Source of the DNA: an uncultured bacterium
GTDB taxonomy: Bacteria > Bacillota > Clostridia > Oscillospirales > Ruminococcaceae
Assembly: GCA_905214265.1 (NCBI GenBank)
Contig: CAJMLQ010000093.1
Span: 1 to 11,737 of the forward strand
Direction of reading: 5' to 3'
DNA length: 11,737 nucleotides
Shown here: positions 6,234 through 11,737 of the stretch, piece after piece
Layout: each line of letters starts with the position of its first letter
How positions within the stretch are numbered: position 1 is the first letter of the stretch
Notes under the pieces: model-generated
What the model saw: the letters and a program-made list of their open reading frames with translations, nothing else
Told to the model about the DNA's origin: nothing
Database searches by the model: none
Position numbers and translations under genes: made by a program

Positions 6234-7640
6234 CTAACGGACTTGCTGGACGCAGGCCTCCAATAGGGAAGAAAGGCGCTGGAGGTCCTCTTCACGGGCT
6301 GGAGCTTCTCCATAACGGATCGAGCGATAGGACTCGGTAGCGGAACGAAAAAGTTCTTCCGGAATAATGTCCCGAGCCTTGGCAAAAATTTCTTCGGGGG
6401 CATCCGACGGCGATAGAGGGACCCGCTTTAGAAGGAGGTAGAGCAGGATAAGGCGGTATCCCTCCCGCGCTTTCTGGCCGCCGTCCGGCATAGACCGAAA
6501 GGAACGGTACTCCTTTTTCCAGAGTCGGAAATCATAGGTCCGCCGCCTTTGAACGGGTTCCGGCGCAGGCTCCCGAGGGAGATCCTGCACGTCATCCTCG
6601 TATTCGCCTTCCAGATCTCCGGCTTTCATCGTGTGTCCCCTACGGAACAGAAGCCGCTGAAGTACTCCCGCAATTTTTTTTCCGAGGCTTCGCAAAGAAC
6701 TGAGGATTTCATGGCGGTAATAATAAAGGAGGAGCAGTGCGCCGATGAGTACGGCGTATCCAAAGATTGTCCAGAAAAAGCTGCTCTCTCCGCCTTCCAG
6801 CAACCCCATATCTGAGCTGGCGGGCGGAATCGGTTCCGGTTCGGGAACCGATTCCGCTTCTCCGCCCCGGAAAATGAGACGGAGCAGGAATCCAATTCCG
6901 CGGCGGAGCATCTCCAGGCTCCAATTAAGGAAATCTGCGATCTGTCTGCGGAGCAGGAACCCGGCGACGATGACGGCGAAGCATCCGGCCACTAAGGCAA
7001 GGCTGTACCACCGCATTTTCGTCGGCAGATGATTCAGGCTGTGCTTGCGCCGCTCCATTAAAAAGTCGATGTTGGACTGACTTCGGGAGAGGGCGGACAC
7101 ACCGGCGGCAATCAGATAGCAGACTGCCAGGAGGGTCGTGCCGATCTGCCACTTCATGATCCACGCGATCAGCAGGCAGACCGCGTCGGCGCCTGTGAGG
7201 ATGCCGAAAAAGACTGTGGTGAGGATCTCCCCATACCGGCGTTCAAAAATCAAGCTTCCGCCCAAAAAGGACGTGCCGCAGAAGATGCCTGCCGTCACCT
7301 GGAGGGAGAAAGCGGACCAGGTGTAGCTGGCGAGGGGAAGGGGAAAGTAAGCAATCATCTGACTGCCGCAGAACCCGCACCCCGCCGCCAGCAGAATGCT
7401 GAGAAGGTTCGCCAAAGCTAGTCCCATGCCCCAGCACTGCTCCACCCGGGGGTAGAGAAACGCCTTGCTGAGCATTCCCAGGCATCCGGAAACGATGAGC
7501 AGAAGCAGTGGTCCGGTCCAAAACGCACTGTCCGCTTGCATGCCCAATCCGGCACTCACCGTCATGAGCAGCGGCAGAAACAAAAAAGGAAAACAGGCCG
7601 CAGAGAGAACCTTTAATATTCGGAAAAGCGGAAATTTCAT
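6234..7640 (-). CDS. DUF4129-domain membrane protein of a MoxR cluster
   Basis: This 468-residue protein has a hydrophobic N-terminal half with about seven likely membrane helices (near 10-30, 43-63, 74-92, 112-132, 140-162, 165-184, 211-230). A further one lies at 288-307, followed by a charged linker and a soluble DUF4129-type C-terminus (about 365-466, with AREGYRLILLYLLLKRVPLSPSDAPEEIFAKA). The layout resembles TgpA-like proteins (membrane domain, transglutaminase, DUF4129). Only a loop of about 55 residues (232-287) lies where the transglutaminase core would be, and no Cys-His-Asp triad is apparent. The start is secure: AGGAGG (7648-7653) 7 nt upstream and an ATGA overlap with the DUF58 gene. 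It is probably a membrane partner of the MoxR/DUF58 pair in envelope homeostasis; the exact role is unknown. Confidence 0.82.
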   Translation of the reverse strand: MKFPLFRILKVLSAACFPFLFLPLLMTVSAGLGMQADSAFWTGPLLLLIVSGCLGMLSKAFLYPRVEQCWGMGLALANLLSILLAAGCGFCGSQMIAYFPLPLASYTWSAFSLQVTAGIFCGTSFLGGSLIFERRYGEILTTVFFGILTGADAVCLLIAWIMKWQIGTTLLAVCYLIAAGVSALSRSQSNIDFLMERRKHSLNHLPTKMRWYSLALVAGCFAVIVAGFLLRRQIADFLNWSLEMLRRGIGFLLRLIFRGGEAESVPEPEPIPPASSDMGLLEGGESSFFWTIFGYAVLIGALLLLYYYRHEILSSLRSLGKKIAGVLQRLLFRRGHTMKAGDLEGEYEDDVQDLPREPAPEPVQRRRTYDFRLWKKEYRSFRSMPDGGQKAREGYRLILLYLLLKRVPLSPSDAPEEIFAKARDIIPEELFRSATESYRSIRYGEAPAREEDLQRLSSLLEACVQQVR

Positions 7641-8776
7641 ACGACGGCCTCCTTCTTCAGTTCCAAGGGGACGAGTTGGAGGAGATCACAGCTGGAAGCG
7701 TCCAGGCCGGGCTGAACTTCCCCCAGAAGGATCAGGCGGACCCGCGTCCCTTCCGCCTGCTTCCGGTATACAAACTCCAAAATCCGGTCGTTGAGATAAG
7801 CGGTGACCAGGATGATGTCCGTGGAGGTGATGGAGTGATAATTGTCGCTGAGAAAAATGGGAAAGTCCTCGGTGCTTTTAAGACGGAGCCGCGCCAGCAG
7901 CTGCCACAGGCTTTCCACATGCTCCGGCCCCCAGTATTCGTTGGTGGAAATGGTGGTGCGGGAGTCGTCCACTGCGGCGTTGGTGATGAACCGTAGAGGC
8001 ATCCCGCTTTCCAGGGTAGTTTGAAAAAGCCCGGCGCAGACCCGGATGGCGCTTTCCATGGTTTCTTCGTCGATGGTGCGGAACTGCTCAAATTCCCGGG
8101 ACTGCATGTTGAGGATGACCGAGACGTTTTGGCGGGAGGTGGAGTCGTTGTTGTAGACCATGAGTTTCTGCTCCCGGGCGGTGGCGGCCCAGTGAATGCG
8201 GTTCATGGGCTCCAGCTGGGTGTACTCCCGAACCCCGGCAATGGAGAACGGATCCTCCAGGAGGCTGCGGCGGACGACGATGTCGCCGGTAAAGCTCCGC
8301 GGTGTGACCCGGAGCTCATCCTCTTCCAACGGGCGCGGCAGCACCAGCACCTTCGCACCGGCTTGAGCTCCTTGAGAGAGGGTCAGATTCCCCAGCAGGT
8401 CAGTGGTGACCAGGACGATCTGCTCCACCGCATACTCGCCCCGCTTCATGCACTTGACCTTCCACCGGCGGCTGACCTTCTGATAGCTTTTGAGCATGAA
8501 AAAGCTGGGTACGAACCGCTGCCGGTCGGTGAGCTGGGATTGGGCCCCGGCGAATTCCAGCCAACGGGATGCAGTGATCTCCGACTTGAACCAGGGGAGA
8601 GGGAGCCACTTCCGATTTTCGATTTCCTCAATGAGTTCGATTTCCTCTCCCTCAAAGACCTGCTCCCGGCTGAGGTAGCAACGGTAAGTCAGCCCCTTGA
8701 AGGCGTTTTTCCGGTACAGGCGGTTTTGCAGCCAGACTGCCAGCAGGCAGACCAGGGCTAGGGCCATTACTTCCAT
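7637..8776 (-). CDS. DUF58 domain-containing protein
   Basis: This 379-residue protein begins with a short hydrophobic segment (residues 2-17, a probable membrane anchor) and a beta-rich region (about 30-160). It then carries the DUF58 signature REYTQLEPMNRIHWAATAR (183-201), with the family's REY...RIHW.A.AR pattern, and a C-terminal part resembling a von Willebrand A-like fold. DUF58 proteins are the standard partners of MoxR AAA+ ATPases and are thought to bind or present their clients at the membrane. The start at 8776 has AAAGGAG (8784-8790) 7 nt upstream. The gene follows moxR by 19 bases and overlaps the DUF4129 gene by 4, so the three form one operon. The biochemical function is not established. 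Confidence 0.9.
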   Translation of the reverse strand: MEVMALALVCLLAVWLQNRLYRKNAFKGLTYRCYLSREQVFEGEEIELIEEIENRKWLPLPWFKSEITASRWLEFAGAQSQLTDRQRFVPSFFMLKSYQKVSRRWKVKCMKRGEYAVEQIVLVTTDLLGNLTLSQGAQAGAKVLVLPRPLEEDELRVTPRSFTGDIVVRRSLLEDPFSIAGVREYTQLEPMNRIHWAATAREQKLMVYNNDSTSRQNVSVILNMQSREFEQFRTIDEETMESAIRVCAGLFQTTLESGMPLRFITNAAVDDSRTTISTNEYWGPEHVESLWQLLARLRLKSTEDFPIFLSDNYHSITSTDIILVTAYLNDRILEFVYRKQAEGTRVRLILLGEVQPGLDASSCDLLQLVPLELKKEAVV

Positions 8777-8795
8777 AGCCGTTCTCCTTTCGCCG

Positions 8796-9755
8796 TCACA
8801 GTGTCGCGGCCTCCGTAGGTGCTTCGGTCTGGCGGAGAATCTGATCGAGGATTTCAGCGGGCGCTCCGGAGGACTGGGACAGATTGTAGCCCTTGCAGAT
8901 CAGCCGGTGGCACCAGACGTCGACAATCACAGCCTTGACGTCTTCCGGGATCACAAAATCCCGGCCATCCATGGCTGCGCGGGCCTGGGCTGCACGCATC
9001 AGAGCGATAGCGCCCCGGGGGCTGACTCCCAGCTTGACCTTTTCATGGGTGCGGGTGGCTTCTGCCAGCCGGATGATGTATCCGGCGACGGCCTGGCCAA
9101 CCTTCACGCTGCGGACTGCGGCCTGAGCCTCTACGATCTCCTCACCGCTGAGGACCGGCGTGAGCTCTTCCAGCGGATTTCCGGAGACGCGGCCGGTGAG
9201 CATCCGGGCTTCGCTTTCCGCATCGGGATAGCCTACCTTTAATTTCACGAAAAAGCGGTCCAACTGGGCCTCCGGCAGGGGAAAGGTCCCCTGAATTTCG
9301 ATTGGGTTCTGGGTGGCGATGACTAGGAAGGGCTTCGCGAGGGGATAGGTAACGCCATCCACCGAAACCTGGCCTTCCTCCATGCATTCCAAAAGGCTGG
9401 ACTGGGTGCGGGGGGTGGCGCGGTTGATTTCATCGCCGAGAAGGATGTTGGTAAAGACGGCGCCTTCCTTAAAAACAAACTCCCCCTGCTTCTGATTAAA
9501 AAAGTTGATGCCGGTCAGGTCAGAGGGCAGAAGGTCGGGGGTGAACTGCACCCGCTTAAAGCCGCACCGGATGGATTGGGCCAGGGCCTTGGCCAGAGTG
9601 GTCTTGCCGGTGCCGGGGATATCCTCCAGTAGAATATGGCCGCCGCAGAGCAGGGAGAGGATAACCTTTTCGATGACGGCGTCCTTGCCCACGATGACCG
9701 TGGAAATATTCTGCTTCAAAACCGCAGAAAGTGCTTGAACCTGTGCGGAATCCAT
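8796..9755 (-). CDS. MoxR-family AAA+ ATPase
   Basis: The ribosome site decides the start: GGAGG (9763-9767) leaves 7 nt before ATG 9755 but only 1 nt before the alternative ATG at 9761, so I use 9755 (MDSAQVQ, 319 residues, typical of MoxR). Seen in order: Walker A EDIPGTGKT (44-52), Walker B LLGDEINR (105-112) with Asp108-Glu109, sensor-1 IATQNP (147-151, Asn150), arginine-finger region LDRFF (165-169), and sensor-2 SPRG (245-248). MoxR ATPases act as chaperone-like machines that mature or activate partner complexes, often at the cell envelope, together with DUF58 proteins. It is the first gene of a three-gene operon transcribed away from a merR-type regulator. All ATPase residues look intact. 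The client is unknown. Confidence 0.95.
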   Translation of the reverse strand: MDSAQVQALSAVLKQNISTVIVGKDAVIEKVILSLLCGGHILLEDIPGTGKTTLAKALAQSIRCGFKRVQFTPDLLPSDLTGINFFNQKQGEFVFKEGAVFTNILLGDEINRATPRTQSSLLECMEEGQVSVDGVTYPLAKPFLVIATQNPIEIQGTFPLPEAQLDRFFVKLKVGYPDAESEARMLTGRVSGNPLEELTPVLSGEEIVEAQAAVRSVKVGQAVAGYIIRLAEATRTHEKVKLGVSPRGAIALMRAAQARAAMDGRDFVIPEDVKAVIVDVWCHRLICKGYNLSQSSGAPAEILDQILRQTEAPTEAATL

Positions 9756-9785
9756 ACGCATGCCTCCATGATTTCATTTTCTTAA

Positions 9786-9814
9786 AGTATACACTCTTTT
9801 CGATGAAAAGTCTA
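9786..9814 (-). promoter_or_regulatory. promoter of the moxR operon with a dyad in its spacer
   Basis: On the minus strand, TAGACT (9814-9809) and TATACT (9791-9786) are separated by 17 bases, a good sigma-A fit, 31 bases upstream of the moxR ATG. The spacer carries a perfect inverted repeat, CTTTTC-GAT-GAAAAG (plus-strand 9796-9810), which overlaps the -35 end. A regulator bound there would control access to the promoter. The adjacent MerR-type protein is a candidate because that family binds between -35 and -10, but the spacing here is the normal 17, not the 19 of typical MerR-activated promoters. Confidence 0.6.
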
Positions 9815-9881
9815 TTTCCATTCTGTGAACAGGATATTTTTCACGTTGGACCCAAGTTTTTTCAACTTTTTGGAAAAACAC

Positions 9882-9912
9882 TTGACACTTCCCTTGCGTC
9901 AGGGTTTAGGAT
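9882..9912 (+). promoter_or_regulatory. merR promoter with 19-base spacer and candidate MerR operator
   Basis: A perfect TTGACA (9882-9887) is followed by TAGGAT (9907-9912) after 19 bases, the over-long spacing typical of MerR-regulated promoters. Within it, ACACT (9886-9890) and AGGGT (9901-9905) form an imperfect dyad, with CCCT-N6-AGGG nested inside. The right half, CGTCAGGGTTTA, resembles half-sites common at MerR autoregulated promoters in Firmicutes. An alternative 17-base reading gives a poor -10 (TTTAGG). Autoregulation by the downstream gene is inferred. Confidence 0.55.
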
Positions 9913-9936
9913 AAAAGAACAAAGGAGGCAGATATC

Positions 9937-10896
9937 ATGCAGATGAAGGAAGTTTGCGGCCGCACCGGGCTCACCGAGCGGACGGTACGGTTCTATATTG
10001 AAAAGGGACTGCTCGCCCCCATGAAAACGTGGAAGAACGACCGGGAGTACCTGGATTTTTCTGAGGCGGACATCCGGACCCTGGAGCGGATCGCAGCGCT
10101 GCGGCGGAGCTTTTTTACACTGGAGCAGATCAGGACGATGCAGACGCATCCCGAGCGGATCGAGGGGATTCTCTGCGACTACCGCTCCGTACTTCAGGCG
10201 GAAACGGAGGAGCGAGAAACGGCTCTGGCTTTCGCCGGAAGCATCGAGGGAGAGCAGTTTGCGGATGTGGACGCTCTTTACCGGCGGCTAAAGCAGGAGG
10301 CTGCACGCCGAAGCCTTCCGGAACTGGACATCCACCCCGATTTTGGGCGGCTGGACGAGGAATCTCCCGAGGAACGGGCGGCAGCCGCCCGGGAATGGGC
10401 AGCAGCTCAGCCAGTCCGGGAAAGGAGGCGAAAGCGGAAAATCTGGATTGCGGGAGTGCTGTCCGCTGCCGCAGTACTGGCAGCTGTGATCGCGGGATGG
10501 GGGTGGTACCATGCCAACCGGCAGGGATATACAATTCTGACCAGCCTGATGGATGTAAAAGTTTTGTCCAAAGGGGTCGATACCTCTGGACGGGAGGGCG
10601 TGTACTGGCTGGACGTCCAAATCCCGGAAAAAGACGCAGAGGACTGGCAAATCCCAGCATCCCTCCGCCTGACTCTGGGCGGCGATACGGAGGCGTATCT
10701 GCTCTGGGACGGAGCGGTGTACGGTCATCCCTATCCCATGGCAAGGCTTCGGGTTTTCCTGCCAAACCGGCGGCTGCGGGAGTTGGGGCTCGCAGAGTGC
10801 ATGGAAGTAGAGCAGGTCCTTCGAACCGTGTTGCAAAATCCCGATTATACCGAGGAATTCGTCCGGCTAGAGAGCTTTCAGGGAGAGTATCAATAA
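9937..10896 (+). CDS. membrane-anchored MerR-family regulator
   Basis: This is a 319-residue protein, far longer than simple MerR proteins. It starts at ATG 9937 behind AAAGGAGG (9921-9928, 8-nt spacing). Residues 3-70 are a MerR-type winged helix: MKEVCGRTGLTERTVRFYIEKGLL, the wing with NDREYLDFSEADI, then LERIAALRRSFFTLEQI. A helical, probably coiled-coil dimerisation segment follows (about 80-125). After a basic stretch (161-168, RERRRKRK) comes one strong hydrophobic helix (about 169-189), then a 130-residue C-terminal part (190-319) of no recognised family. The basic stretch predicts DNA-binding inside and the C-terminal domain outside the cell, giving a one-component sensor. It diverges from moxR, which suggests it controls that operon, itself, or both. 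The ligand or stress signal is unknown. The protein is complete, with no frameshift. Confidence 0.88.
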   Translation: MQMKEVCGRTGLTERTVRFYIEKGLLAPMKTWKNDREYLDFSEADIRTLERIAALRRSFFTLEQIRTMQTHPERIEGILCDYRSVLQAETEERETALAFAGSIEGEQFADVDALYRRLKQEAARRSLPELDIHPDFGRLDEESPEERAAAAREWAAAQPVRERRRKRKIWIAGVLSAAAVLAAVIAGWGWYHANRQGYTILTSLMDVKVLSKGVDTSGREGVYWLDVQIPEKDAEDWQIPASLRLTLGGDTEAYLLWDGAVYGHPYPMARLRVFLPNRRLRELGLAECMEVEQVLRTVLQNPDYTEEFVRLESFQGEYQ

Positions 10897-10907
10897 GTTT
10901 TAAAAAT

Positions 10908-10945
10908 CAGTGGGCACGAGATGCAGGCGCATTTCGTGCCCACTG
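10908..10945. terminator. 17-bp hairpin after the merR gene, terminator-like on the minus strand
   Basis: CAGTGGGCACGA (10908-10919) pairs with TCGTGCCCACTG (10934-10945), and the stem continues inward through a G-T wobble to about 17 pairs with an AGGC loop. It begins 11 bases after the merR-type stop. The T-rich tail expected of a terminator occurs only on the minus strand (ATTTTTAAAAC); on the plus strand the stem is followed by CAGCTGAAAAC. It may still end the merR transcript weakly, or insulate uxaC from it, but its orientation fits a minus-strand transcript that I cannot identify. Confidence 0.5.
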
Positions 10946-10963
10946 CAGCTGAAAACGCCTTGA

Positions 10964-11004
10964 TTTACAATCCACTTTGCCGATTTCTGCAATTGGATTG
11001 TAAA
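10964..11004. promoter_or_regulatory. perfect 11-bp inverted repeat, probable uxaC operator
   Basis: TTTACAATCCA (10964-10974) and TGGATTGTAAA (10994-11004) are exact inverted copies separated by 19 bases. Equivalent bases are 30 apart, about three helical turns, so both halves face the same side of the helix. The right half covers the -35 box of the uxaC promoter, a repressor-like placement. Because it lies upstream of the predicted transcript start it would act as DNA, not as an RNA hairpin. A hexuronate-responsive regulator is likely but is not in the window. Confidence 0.6.
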
Positions 11005-11021
11005 AAGAAGTGCTGTATAAT
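10993..11021 (+). promoter_or_regulatory. sigma-A-type promoter of uxaC
   Basis: TTGGAT (10993-10998) and a perfect TATAAT (11016-11021) are separated by 17 bases. The predicted start near 11028 gives a leader of about 43 bases. The weak -35 overlaps the right arm of the inverted repeat at 10964-11004, consistent with a regulated promoter. Confidence 0.7.
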
Positions 11022-11070
11022 AAAAGCAACCGTGGAAGAACGGAATTTTCCAAAAGAACGGAGCGATTTG

Positions 11071-11737
11071 ATGAGTGACTTTATGGGTGCGCGCTATCTG
11101 CTGACCAATGATACGGCGGTACGGCTTTATCAGGCGTGCAAGGACCTTCCGATTATCGACTATCACTGCCACCTTTCCCCAAAGGAGATTTACGAGGATC
11201 GGGAATTTTCCGATATCGGCGAAATATTCCTGGGCGGGGACCACTATAAATGGCGGCTGATGCGCTGTCACGGCGTCGATGAAAAGTACATCACCGGAGA
11301 TGCCTCCTGGGGCGAAAAGTTCCAGAAATATGCGGAAGCCCTGGCCACTGCCGCTGGGAACCCCCTCTATCATTGGACCCACATGGAGCTGCGGCTGTTC
11401 TTTGGTATTGACACCGTGCTTAACGGGAAAACAGCTGCTTCCATCCGGGAACGGGCCAACGCCGTGATCCGGGAAAAGCACCTTTCCCCGCGGAAGCTGA
11501 TCACCGGCTCCAACGTAGAATATCTTTCCACGACAGATGATCCGGCGGATTCTCTGGAGTATCATAAGCTCATTGCAGCGGACCCGGCTTTCCACACCAC
11601 TGTGACGCCCGCCTTCCGGCCCGATGCCCTGCTGAACCTGCGGAAAGAGGGCTACCCGGCTTACATCGAAAAGCTGGGAAAAGCCGCCGGTATGACGATC
11701 ATGAGTTTTGCGGACCTGAAAAAGGCGGTGGAGAAGC
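11071..11737 (+). CDS. uxaC: glucuronate (uronate) isomerase, partial (3' end outside window)
   Basis: The first 222 residues of an enzyme normally about 465-470 long are present, so roughly half is visible. It interconverts D-glucuronate with D-fructuronate and D-galacturonate with D-tagaturonate, the first step of hexuronate catabolism in the cytoplasm. Diagnostic segments are LPIIDYHCHLSPKEI (26-40) with the metal-binding His32 and His34 of the amidohydrolase-like fold, NPLYHWTHMELRLFFGI (97-113), the STTDDP segment (153-158), and TPAFRPD (179-185). The start at 11071 has GGAG (11060-11063) 7 nt upstream. It has its own operator-bearing promoter and is probably the first gene of a uronate-use operon continuing to the right. 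Confidence 0.95.
   Translation, partial: MSDFMGARYLLTNDTAVRLYQACKDLPIIDYHCHLSPKEIYEDREFSDIGEIFLGGDHYKWRLMRCHGVDEKYITGDASWGEKFQKYAEALATAAGNPLYHWTHMELRLFFGIDTVLNGKTAASIRERANAVIREKHLSPRKLITGSNVEYLSTTDDPADSLEYHKLIAADPAFHTTVTPAFRPDALLNLRKEGYPAYIEKLGKAAGMTIMSFADLKKAVEK

Noticed and set aside
8021..8761. Open frame of about 246 codons on the plus strand opposite the DUF58 gene.
   Set aside because: The minus strand has the DUF58 signature, a good ribosome site and operon overlap. The plus-strand product has no recognisable domain and no upstream ribosome site.
9756..9761. ATG at 9761 as the moxR start.
   Set aside because: It would be only 1 nt from the GGAGG site, whereas ATG 9755 has the proper 7-nt spacing.
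10964..11004. Reading the inverted repeat upstream of uxaC as a riboswitch or leader hairpin.
   Set aside because: The predicted promoter places the transcript start at about 11028, downstream of both arms, so the repeat is not in the RNA.
10900..11595. Open frame of about 231 codons on the minus strand opposite uxaC.
   Set aside because: The plus strand encodes unmistakable glucuronate isomerase motifs with a promoter and ribosome site; the antisense frame has neither.
1..11737. Search by eye for CRISPR arrays, tRNA or rRNA genes, transposases, integrases and attachment-site repeats.
   Set aside because: No regularly spaced direct repeats, no cloverleaf or rRNA-like segments, and no recombinase motifs were seen on either strand.

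Overview
The window reads as chromosomal DNA of a spore-forming, fairly GC-rich Firmicute, most like a gut clostridium of the Oscillospiraceae type. The support is a clear SpoIIID homologue, strong AGGAGG-type ribosome binding sites, sigma-A-like promoters in AT-rich intergenic gaps, and family choices typical of that group. The lineage is inferred; no rRNA or other marker is present.

Layout from left to right: (1) a DapA-superfamily lyase on the minus strand that runs off the left edge (1-504); (2) a 474-base AT-rich divergent gap with a near-perfect 27-bp palindrome and a marR promoter with a dyad; (3) a tightly overlapping plus-strand operon of a MarR regulator and two ABC exporter half-transporters (979-4842); (4) a convergent gap with a perfect 19-bp hairpin; (5) spoIIID on the minus strand (5181-5435); (6) a small HEAT-like protein on the plus strand behind a textbook promoter (5779-6120), closed by a long hairpin that can terminate both strands; (7) a minus-strand operon of a MoxR AAA+ ATPase, a DUF58 protein and a DUF4129 membrane protein (9755 down to 6234); (8) a divergent MerR-type regulator with a single membrane anchor and a C-terminal domain of unknown fold (9937-10896); (9) an operator-bearing promoter and the first 222 codons of glucuronate isomerase, uxaC, which runs off the right edge.

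How the genes fit together: MarR probably represses its own operon, and the two ABC proteins form a heterodimeric exporter. Their ATPase motifs diverge in a complementary way: NBD1 has Asp at the catalytic position and His in the Q-loop, while NBD2 has an altered signature, giving one degenerate and one consensus ATP site. MoxR, DUF58 and DUF4129 form the usual envelope-associated chaperone-like module, but no transglutaminase accompanies them here. The divergent membrane-anchored MerR is a natural candidate for a one-component sensor of that module. The two edge genes point to sugar-acid catabolism on either side, but only part of each is visible.

I found no clearly new system. The best leads are the membrane MerR / MoxR pair with dyads in both promoter spacers, the transglutaminase-less MoxR cluster, and two strong palindromic operators with no assigned regulator (592-618 and 10964-11004).
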